The notes beneath the pieces were generated by a model, which worked only from the letters and a program-made list of their open reading frames with translations, was not told where the DNA came from and made no database searches. Shown here piece after piece: positions 1-6,259 of a stretch of 15,553 nucleotides of DNA. The DNA is from Anaerolinea sp. (GTDB lineage: Bacteria; Chloroflexota; Anaerolineae; JAAEKA01), in contig JACSRL010000437.1 in NCBI GenBank assembly GCA_014879765.1, forward strand, positions 1 through 15,553, read 5' to 3'. The position numbers and the translations under genes are program-made. Every line of letters begins with the position of its first letter. The stretch's first letter is position 1.

Positions 1-65
1 CCCCTACCCCTGCCTACACGGGCGCAAGCGAACAGGTGCAGGGAGAGAGACGGGCCAGGGGCAGG

Positions 66-94
66 GGGGGTAGGTTCACTTTCGACCTACCCCC
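66..94. repeat. GC-rich inverted repeat (hairpin) at the window edge
   Basis: A perfect 10-bp stem (GGGGGTAGGT at 66-75 pairing with ACCTACCCCC at 85-94) encloses a 9-nt loop. The first bases of the window (CCCCTACCCCTGCC) are a further partial complement of the left arm, so several foldings are possible. There is no U-tract on either strand, so it does not look like an intrinsic terminator. It lies about 160 bp upstream of the broken CHAT gene. Its role is unknown; it may be the end of an element or a palindromic intergenic repeat. Confidence 0.6.
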
Positions 95-251
95 ATACCA
101 TTACCCTCCCTCGGACAAATGTGATCGCAGCGGCGGACGTTCGGGGAACTTCAGCGGGATATGATCTAGGTTATTGCAGTCTGACCGTTGTCATAGTATG
201 CTACTTGCGACTCATCTTGCGGCTTCACTACATCGCACCGAGGGTAAGGTC

Positions 252-2403
252 ATGACTTCTACATACCTCGGCTTCGAACTGGAGATCGGCATCGGGCAGG
301 GGTAAGAATACCCTTTGGCTGTGCTACGCTCGCCGGCCGGTGAGACGAGGGCGACCCTGCATTTCCCCTTTGACAAGCAACAATTAGAAACTCGCTTGGA
401 GGGTCTGGCGGAAGGCCTTGCCGTCCAGGACTTCGGAAAGGCTTTGTTCGACGCACTGATCTCTGGCGAGGCTCGAAGCCTGTATGACGTAAGCCTGGCT
501 AAAGCCGCAGAAAGCCACAAGGGACTGCGCGTGAAACTGCGCATCGCCTCGCCGGCGTTGGCGGCCCTGCCTGGGAGTTTCTCTACGACGCCCGGTGTGG
601 CCAGTACGTTTGCCTTTCCGTCAACACCCCGCTCATTCGCCACCTCGAGCTGCCTCAGCCGCCTCAGCCGTTGGAAGTGGCGCCTCCCTTGCGCATCCTC
701 GGCATGATTGCCAGTCCCAGCGATCTGCCCAGGCTCGACGTTGATCGTGAGAAGGCGCGCGTCGAGCACACCATGGCAGGTCTGATGTCCCGCGGCCTGG
801 TTGAACTGGTGTGGCTGCCCGGCCAGACCCGGCGCGATCTGTAGCAGGCCATGCGCCGTGGACCGTGGCACATCTTCCACTTTGTCGGCCATGGCGCGTT
901 CGACACGAAGACGGACCAGAGCCTGGTAATGCTGGCCGATGACGAAGGCAAAGTGCAATCCCTGCGAGCAGCAGATCTGGGACGCCTGCTGACCGACCAG
1001 CGCGATCTGCGTTTGGCCGTGCTCAACGCCTGCGAGGGGGCCAAGGGAGGCGAAGACATCTTCTCCAGCACCGCCTCCACCCTGGTGAGGCAAGGCTTGC
1101 CAGCTGTTCTGGCCATGCAGTTTGCCATCACCGACCAAGCCGCGGTAGAGCTGTCCCGGGCCTTCTACGAGTCCCTGGCCGACGGGCTTCCGGTGGATGC
1201 GGCCGTAACCGAGGCGCGCAAAGCCGTTAGCCTGGCGGTTTCAAGCACCCTCGACTGGGCCACCCGGTGCTCTACATGCGGGCGCCGGATGGCAAGCTGT
1301 TTGACGTACCCGGCATCGAAGATACTGCGCCTGCGCCTGGTACTTCCCCCGACAAGGGCCTGCAATACTTTGACGTGGCCGATGCCCCCAACTTCTTCGG
1401 CCGCGAGGCCTTGACCGCAGAGCTGGCAGGATACCCGAGGGAGAAGAGCCGGCTGGCCGTGGTGGCGCGTCGGGCAGCGGCAAGTCGTCGCTGGTGCGGG
1501 CCGGCTTGATCCCCGCCCTGCAGGGAGGCAAGCCGCTGGCCCACAGCACGCAGCTGCCCAAGGGCAGCGCGCGCTGGGCGGTGCACGTCATCACCCCCAC
1601 GGCGCGCACCCTGCAGAGCCTGGCCGCCAGCCTGACTCGGGACAGCGAGTCGGTGAGCGTAACCGCGACATTGATCGACGACCTGGCCCAGGATCCCCGC
1701 AGCCTGCACCTGTATGCCCGGCGCCTGCTGAGCAGGCCCAACGCAGGTGAGCGCCTGCTACTGGTAGTGGACGAGTTCGAGGAGCTGTTCACCCTCAGCA
1801 AGGACAAGGCCCAGCGCAAGGCCTTCGTGGATGGCTTGCTGATGGCCGCCTGTCCCGAGGAGGGCGCGCCGTGCGCGCCGGCGGCGAGCGTCGTGACAGT
1901 GGTGCTGACGCTGCGGGCCGACTTCTTTGCCAACTGCGCCGAGTTCGAGAACCTACGGTCCGCCCTGGATGGCTACCAGCGCTACATCGGCGCTATGAGC
2001 CAGGAGGAGCTGTGACGGGCCATCGAGGAGCCGGCCAAGCGGGGCGGCTGGGAGCTGGAGCCAGGCCTGGTGGATGTCCTCTTGCAGGATGTGGGCGAGG
2101 AGCCTGGCGCGCTGCCGCTCTTAGCCCACGCCCTGCTGGAGACCTGGAAGCGGCGGCCCGGGCGCAGCCTGACCCTGGCGGGCTATGCGGCCTCGGGCCG
2201 GATGCAGGGCGCCATCACCAAGACCGCCGACGAGGTGTACGGCCAGCTGACGCCAGAGCAGCAGACCATCGCCCGCAACATCTTCCTGCGCCTGACCGAG
2301 CTGGGCGAAGGCGCCCAGGACACCCGGCGACGGGTGACGCTGAGCGAGCTGATGCCCCAGGACGAGAGCGCCGAGGGAGTGCGGGCGGTGCTGCAGAAGC
2401 TGG
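252..2403 (+). pseudogene. Decayed CHAT-domain / nSTAND signalling ATPase
   Basis: Pieced together across frames, this reads as one protein: an N-terminal region (start ATG 252, IGIGQG then EYPLAVLRSPAGE), a CHAT caspase-like protease domain (HIFHFVGHGAFD at about 872-907 and LNACEGAKGG at about 1022-1050 carry the His and Cys of the catalytic pair), then an nSTAND NTPase with Walker A (GASGSGKSS at about 1468-1494) and Walker B (LLLVVDEFEELF at about 1758-1793). Lesions are TAA at 303-305, a lost base near 570 (WEFLYD resumes in the next frame), TAG at 842-844, a lost base near 1264 (TPVLYMRAPDG), a lost base near 1461 just before the P-loop, and TGA at 2013-2015. Homology stops near 2403 after VRAVLQKLA, so the rest of the NTPase and any C-terminal repeats are missing. 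In intact relatives CHAT acts as a protease or signalling effector controlled by the STAND switch. Here the gene cannot make a full product. Three nonsense codons plus truncation argue against simple sequencing error. Confidence 0.88.
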
Positions 2404-2591
2404 CCGGTGTTGGCCACCAGCTCGCCGAAGCGGGCCGGCACGCTGGCCACAGCCAGGCCGATGCCCAGCGCTGCAAAGAGCAGCCAAACCACAAACGCCA
2501 GCCACGAGCCTGCCTGGCGGACGTCGCTTCACCAGGCAGGCCACGCATCTGTGGTCTGTGCAAAAGGCAGGCGCTTCATGCCGCCTATCAT
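2404..2591 (-). pseudogene. 5' remnant of a membrane-anchored protein gene
   Basis: On the minus strand, ATG at 2579 (or 2591) opens MKRLPFAQTTDAWPAW, then an in-frame TGA, then SDVRQAGSWLAF followed by a hydrophobic stretch (VVWLLFAALGIGLAVASVPARF) and ELVANTG. Similarity of style to coding sequence ends at about 2404, where the plus-strand CHAT-nSTAND remnant begins in the opposite orientation. The pattern of a basic N-terminus, one strong transmembrane segment and then a PARF-like exit resembles the N-terminus of sensor kinases and other membrane proteins of Chloroflexota. This is a resemblance only; the parent family cannot be fixed from about 60 codons. The fragment has an internal stop and no C-terminus, so it is a broken gene joined tail to tail to another broken gene. 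Confidence 0.5.
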
Positions 2592-2640
2592 AGCCAGAAT
2601 TGTCAGATGGTCAATACGTTGGAGGTGTGTGGATCACGAA

Positions 2641-2660
2641 GCCGCGAAGGGCCGCGAAGG
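2641..2660. repeat. Two tandem copies of GCCGCGAAGG
   Basis: Two perfect tandem 10-mers follow a related TCACGAA. On the minus strand this reads as the CCTTCGCGGC / TTCGTG type of short repeat that I recall from intergenic DNA of many environmental bacteria. It sits about 100 bp downstream of the minus-strand P-type ATPase stop and beside the pseudogene junction. It may mark a recombination scar; there is no evidence for function. Confidence 0.5.
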
Positions 2661-2758
2661 TACCGATTTTGATCGCCTGAACGTACTAGGCGACAACATG
2701 CCAAGGATAGCTACCTCGTGGTCAGTGCTCGCCCTGATCGATGAGAGCACCCTCTGAA

Positions 2759-5155
2759 CTAGCGAAAGCGCAGCAGACGCAGTGCGTTGAGCACCACAAC
2801 GATGGTGCTGCCCTCGTGCAATACCACGGCGCCGCTCAGTTGGACCAACCCAAACACCGACGTCACCATCAACAGGGCAATCACGCCCAAGGCGATCACC
2901 AGGTTTTGGCGAATGATGCTGCGACTGGCCCAACTGAGGCCCACGGCGAAGGGCAGCTTGCCCAGATCATCAGCCATCAATGCGATGTCGGCCGTTTCCA
3001 GAGCCACGGCCGTCCCTGCGCCTCCCATAGCGATGCCAACGGTGGCGGCGGCCAGCGCCGGCGCGTCGTTGACGCCATCGCCGATCATGGCCACCTGACC
3101 ATGCTCAGTCGCCAGAGACTTGATCGCTTCCAGTTTTTGTTCAGGCAATAACGCTGCCCGCACATCGGTCACACCCACCTCCTGACCGATGCGCCAGGCT
3201 GCCTGCTCATTGTCGCCGGTCAGCATTACCAGCTTACGCACTCCCTGGTTGAGGAGCGTCTGCAGGATTTCCTTCACGTTTGCCCGCGGCGTGTCGGACA
3301 GGGCCAGGATGCCGTGTACCCGACCAGCCGCGCCGACCAACATGGTTGTCTTGCCCTGCGCCTCGAATTGCCAGATTGCCTGCGTGATTTCTCCATCCAC
3401 CCCAAGACCGCCGTCCTCCTGTAAAAGGCGCAGTGATCCAACCAGAACGGGTTGTCCTTCTACCAGGCCGCGCGCACCGCGACCGCTGAGGTTCTCGATG
3501 CTGGTAGCTGCGGGCCAGACCAGTTCCTGCGCCTCCGCATGCCGCACCACAGCCTGGGCCAGAGGGTGATTGGACTGTTGCTCGACAGCCGCAGCCAGGC
3601 GCAACACACCTTCGACGCTAGCGCCGTCGAGCGGAACTACATCGGTAACCTGGAAACGTCCTTCGGTCAGGGTGCCGGTCTTGTCAAAGGCCATCACACT
3701 CAACCCGCCCAGGTTTTCCAGATGGACGCCTCCCTTGATCAGCACACCGTTGCGCGCTGCTTGTGCGATACCGGCCAATACGGCCGCCGGTGTGCCAATG
3801 GCCAGAGCGCATGGCGAGGCCGCCACCAGCAGCAGCATGGCTCGATAGAAGCTGTCGCTGAGGGGCATCCAACCGGCCAGCGCCGGTACGACCGCCACCA
3901 GCAGCACCAGGATCAGCACGGCCGGGACGAAGCGAGCCGTGAAGCGTTCGGTGAAGCGTTGCGTAGGGCTTTGTTGGCTCTGTGCTTCCTGCACCATCTG
4001 GAGCACGCGGCTCAACGTGTTGTCGCGCGCCAAGCGGGTGACGCGCACGTCAAGGGCGGCAGTCTGGTTGATGGTCCCGGCGAAGACCTCTGCTCCTGCC
4101 GACTTATGCACAGGTACACTCTCGCCTGTGATCGGGCTCTGATCGACAGAACTCTCCCCCTGCACTACCTCACCGTCCACCGGAATACGATCACCCGGTC
4201 GCACCAACACTGCATCACCCACCTGCAAGTCTTCCACAGGCATTTCCTCGATGCGTTCGCCGCGACGTACATGCGCTGTCTTGGGCATCAGCGCGCCCAA
4301 GGCATTGACGGCGTTGCGCGCTCGATCAAGCGCATAGTGTTCGCCGGCGTGGCCAAGAGCGAAGAGGAACAACAAGAACGCCCCTTCGGTCCACTCGCCT
4401 AGAACAGCCGCGCCGGCCGCAGCGGCCAACATCAGTACATCGGTGTCGAACTTACCGCGCAGCAGGCTTGGGATGGCGTGTGTGGCGATGTCGTAGCCGC
4501 CAGCCAGATACGAGAGAATGTAAAACAGGAGGGCAACCTGCTCAGGCAGACCGAAGAAGCGCTCGCCCGACCAGCCGATCAGCAGAAAGCCGCCGGCCAG
4601 CGCCACCAGGATCAACGTCCAACGCTCTTGCATCCAGTGGGGCAAAAACGCTGGGGCGCTGCCGTGGTCGTGCCCTGCATGTTCTTCCCGCTGGGTTGGC
4701 AGCGTCGCAAAACCTGGCGTCGCCAGCGAATACCCCATGCGCCGCAAAGCCTGCTCGATCTGCCCGCGCGACGCCACCTCGGCGTCATAGGCCACGAAGG
4801 CCAGATTGGCGGCATAGCTGACCTGCGCGTGCAGCACGCCCTCTAGCTCTTGAAGCACACCCGTCAGGCTATCGGCTGCATCGGCAGCGTCCATGCCGAA
4901 CACCGGGATGGTTTCGTGTCGATAGCGGGTCGACATCTCGGCGCCGGCTTCCTCGGCCAAGCGCCGGATACGATCCAGCGAAACCAGGTTGGGGTCGTAG
5001 TGCAGGCATAGCTCGGCAGCGCCGTTGCTGCGGGCGATATGAGCATGTTCCACTCCGCGCACAGCCGCCAGCCGTTCCGTAAGCAGCGTAACGCACTGGT
5101 CAGTGTCTTCGACGTGGGGTAATAAAAGAGGTAGGTTGAGTGTGAGTCTTTCCAT
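2759..5155 (-). CDS. P1B-4-type heavy-metal P-type ATPase (SPC/HEGST), Cys-less metal-binding domains
   Basis: A 798-residue inner-membrane metal-efflux ATPase. The start is set at 5155 because GAGAGGAA lies 5-8 nt upstream; an in-frame ATG at 5188 lies inside a palindrome and has no such site. Order of parts: two ferredoxin-like HMA domains (about 1-75 and 82-145), a His-rich linker (HAGHDHG, 159-165), TM1-4, actuator TGES (343-346), TM6 metal site SPC (447-449), phosphorylated D491 in DKTGT, HP 530-531, TGDN 646-649, hinge GDGVND 692-697, and TM8 HEGST 780-784. SPC plus HEGxT is the signature of the P1B-4 group (Co/Fe/Zn/Ni/Cd export has been reported in the family). Both HMA domains lack CxxC: the second reads GMDAADAA where GMDCADCA is expected. 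The gene lies downstream of an SmtB-like sensor but is separated from it by a terminator, so it probably has its own metal-controlled promoter. Function is well supported; the exact metal is inference. Confidence 0.93.
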   Translation of the reverse strand: MERLTLNLPLLLPHVEDTDQCVTLLTERLAAVRGVEHAHIARSNGAAELCLHYDPNLVSLDRIRRLAEEAGAEMSTRYRHETIPVFGMDAADAADSLTGVLQELEGVLHAQVSYAANLAFVAYDAEVASRGQIEQALRRMGYSLATPGFATLPTQREEHAGHDHGSAPAFLPHWMQERWTLILVALAGGFLLIGWSGERFFGLPEQVALLFYILSYLAGGYDIATHAIPSLLRGKFDTDVLMLAAAAGAAVLGEWTEGAFLLFLFALGHAGEHYALDRARNAVNALGALMPKTAHVRRGERIEEMPVEDLQVGDAVLVRPGDRIPVDGEVVQGESSVDQSPITGESVPVHKSAGAEVFAGTINQTAALDVRVTRLARDNTLSRVLQMVQEAQSQQSPTQRFTERFTARFVPAVLILVLLVAVVPALAGWMPLSDSFYRAMLLLVAASPCALAIGTPAAVLAGIAQAARNGVLIKGGVHLENLGGLSVMAFDKTGTLTEGRFQVTDVVPLDGASVEGVLRLAAAVEQQSNHPLAQAVVRHAEAQELVWPAATSIENLSGRGARGLVEGQPVLVGSLRLLQEDGGLGVDGEITQAIWQFEAQGKTTMLVGAAGRVHGILALSDTPRANVKEILQTLLNQGVRKLVMLTGDNEQAAWRIGQEVGVTDVRAALLPEQKLEAIKSLATEHGQVAMIGDGVNDAPALAAATVGIAMGGAGTAVALETADIALMADDLGKLPFAVGLSWASRSIIRQNLVIALGVIALLMVTSVFGLVQLSGAVVLHEGSTIVVVLNALRLLRFR

Positions 5156-5171
5156 CGTGCTTCCTCTCATC

Positions 5172-5199
5172 AATATATAAGTACTCATTTATGTATTAA
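5172..5199 (-). promoter_or_regulatory. Candidate promoter/operator for the P1B-4 ATPase
   Basis: AT-rich DNA between the upstream terminator and the ATPase start. On the minus strand a weak TTAATA (5194-5199) and TATATT (5172-5177) stand 16 bp apart. Between and over them is the imperfect 12-bp palindrome ATGAGTACTTAT (5177-5188, 10 of 12 symmetric). Its half-site ATGAG(T/C)A also occurs in the operator of the SmtB-like gene (5667-5684), so the same regulator may bind both. The predicted transcription start would fall very close to the ribosome binding site, so the exact boxes are uncertain. Confidence 0.35.
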
Positions 5200-5201
5200 G
5201 G

Positions 5202-5232
5202 TAAAAACAAAGGTGGGTCTCGCACCCACCTT
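5202..5232 (-). terminator. Rho-independent terminator after the SmtB-like gene
   Basis: A perfect 9-bp stem (AAGGTGGGT / ACCCACCTT, 5210-5218 with 5224-5232) with a 5-nt loop is followed on the minus strand by TTTGTTTTTACC. It lies 47 bp after the sensor gene stop and before the ATPase promoter region, so the two genes are probably transcribed as separate units or with read-through only. Confidence 0.8.
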
Positions 5233-5278
5233 GCAAGGTTGTTGTGGAGGGATCGCCCGAGTGCTGACAAAAGCCTCC

Positions 5279-5653
5279 CTACACGTGCGTGGCGTGGGCC
5301 AGACCCTGGTGAAACAGGTCGTGGACGTGCTCGTCGACCAGGGTGTAAAACACGTGTCGGCCGTCCTTGCGGGCGGCGACGATGCGCAGATTGCGCAACA
5401 CGCGCAATTGATGCGACACCGCCGGTTGGCTCATACCCAAGACCAGGCACAGGTCGCCGACACACAGCTCGACATGGGTCAACAGGCCAATGATCCGCAC
5501 GCGGGTTGGGTCGGCCAAGGCCGCGAAGATTTCGGCAATGTGGCTGGCGGTGATGCCGTCCAACAAGTGATCCTGGACAGCGCGGGCCAACGTCTCGTCG
5601 TCGTGGCTGTCACTGCAACTGGCTAGCGGTTTGCTCGAAGGATTCATGATCAT
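5279..5653 (-). CDS. ArsR/SmtB-family metal sensor repressor (SmtB/CzrA-like)
   Basis: A winged-helix, probably dimeric, metal-releasable repressor of 124 residues (start 5653; 5647 is equally possible). An upstream in-frame ATG at 5683 lies inside the operator and ahead of the predicted transcript start. Numbering from 5653, C13-x3-H17 and C64/D67 of ELCVGDL match the SmtB N-terminal/alpha-3 site (C14, H18, C61, D64). D107, H109, H120 and H123 match the alpha-5 regulatory site spacing of SmtB (D104, H106, H117, E120) and CzrA (D84, H86, H97, H100). The recognition helix reads SQPAVSHQLRVLRNLR. Both metal sites are therefore complete, which points to Zn(II)/Co(II)-class sensing. The terminator after it and the ATPase beyond make that pump the likely target. 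It is divergent from the CmtR-like gene. The family call is firm; the metal is inferred from ligands. Confidence 0.92.
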   Translation of the reverse strand: MIMNPSSKPLASCSDSHDDETLARAVQDHLLDGITASHIAEIFAALADPTRVRIIGLLTHVELCVGDLCLVLGMSQPAVSHQLRVLRNLRIVAARKDGRHVFYTLVDEHVHDLFHQGLAHATHV

Positions 5654-5666
5654 CAGACTCGCGACG

Positions 5667-5713
5667 CATAAACATTTGCTCATGTATTTTATTCGTAGAT
5701 CGCCAGATGTCAA
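5667..5713 (-). promoter_or_regulatory. Promoter and operator of the SmtB-like sensor gene
   Basis: On the minus strand a perfect -35 TTGACA (5708-5713), a 16-bp spacer and -10 TAAAAT (5686-5691) are followed directly by the imperfect palindrome CATGAGCAAATGTTTATG (5667-5684; 6 of 8 arm bases pair). That palindrome has the look of SmtB/CzrA-type operators (TGA-A-CA...TGTTCA). A repressor there would cover the transcription start, which suggests autoregulation. Confidence 0.7.
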
Positions 5714-5829
5714 ACGGACGCGCTTACTGCCGGCCTGCCGGCTAATACCTACAATTGTTCGGCTCACCTGGATCCATTTGCCGCCAGAGTGCTACCTGCG
5801 CGAAATCATTTCCCCGCATCGATTGCCGA

Positions 5830-5883
5830 TTGACAAATGCAGAGGAACCTAGTATCATATCAGTGATTGATGATACGATGATA
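5830..5883 (+). promoter_or_regulatory. Promoter and operator of the cmtR-like / pump operon
   Basis: Consensus -35 TTGACA (5830-5835), exactly 17 bp, and -10 TATCAT (5853-5858). The -10 is the left arm of an inverted repeat TATCAT-N11-ATGATA (5853-5875), and a second ATGATA follows at 5878-5883, just before the ribosome binding site TTAGGAG (5884-5890). Binding of the encoded CmtR-like repressor over the -10 would block transcription; this is inferred from position and symmetry. Confidence 0.72.
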
Positions 5884-5896
5884 TTAGGAGCACACC

Positions 5897-6259
5897 ATGC
5901 TGTTCACAACTGATTCCACGGGTCTGGCTGTGAAGGCCAAGCTCTTTCGGGGATTGGGCGACCCGTCCCGACTGAGCATTGTGGATACCCTGCGAGGCGG
6001 CCCTCTCACGGTGAGCGAGCTGGTTACGGCTACGGGCCTTTCGCAATCGAATGTGTCCAACCACCTGGGGTGTCTGCGCGATTGCGGTCTCGTGACAGCT
6101 GAGCCGCAGGGCCGCCGTGTCCTCTATAGGTTGAGCGATGATCGCGTCGATGAGTTGATCGCATTGGCGGAGTCTCTGCTGGCTGATGTAGCGCGCGGCG
6201 TGTATGAATGTACGCGCTATGCTGCGGTGAACGGCACACAAGGAAGCAGGCTGCCATGA
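5897..6259 (+). CDS. cmtR: CmtR-like ArsR-family Cd(II)/Pb(II) sensor repressor
   Basis: A 120-residue winged-helix repressor. The DNA-binding helix reads SQSNVSNHLGCLRDCGLV, very close to mycobacterial CmtR (SNVSNHLSCLRGCGLV as I recall it). C59 and C63 keep the C-x3-C spacing of CmtR C57/C61, and C105 in the C-terminal tail stands where CmtR has C102, so the full three-cysteine Cd/Pb site is present. The start ATG 5897 has TTAGGAG six bases upstream. The stop TGA overlaps the ATG of the next gene (ATGA), so sensor and pump are translationally coupled. It is probably autoregulated through the inverted repeat on its -10. In Mycobacterium tuberculosis cmtR lies near ctpG, the same pairing as here. 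Family and metal-site class are well supported; binding is not shown. Confidence 0.88.
   Translation: MLFTTDSTGLAVKAKLFRGLGDPSRLSIVDTLRGGPLTVSELVTATGLSQSNVSNHLGCLRDCGLVTAEPQGRRVLYRLSDDRVDELIALAESLLADVARGVYECTRYAAVNGTQGSRLP

Noticed and set aside
252..2403. Several separate small genes in place of the CHAT-nSTAND pseudogene
   Set aside because: The pieces fall in conserved order in one family, and each break is restored by one base or one codon, so they are parts of a single broken gene.
2641..2660. CRISPR or larger repeat array
   Set aside because: Only two 10-bp tandem copies and no spacers; nothing similar elsewhere in the window.
5156..5188. Upstream ATG at 5188 as the start of the P1B-4 ATPase
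   Set aside because: It lies inside a palindrome in the presumed promoter; ATG 5155 has GAGAGGAA at proper spacing and starts the HMA domain cleanly.
5654..5767. Longer 162-residue version of the SmtB-like sensor
   Set aside because: The extra residues are encoded by promoter DNA containing TTGACA and TAAAAT boxes and the operator, and match nothing in the family.
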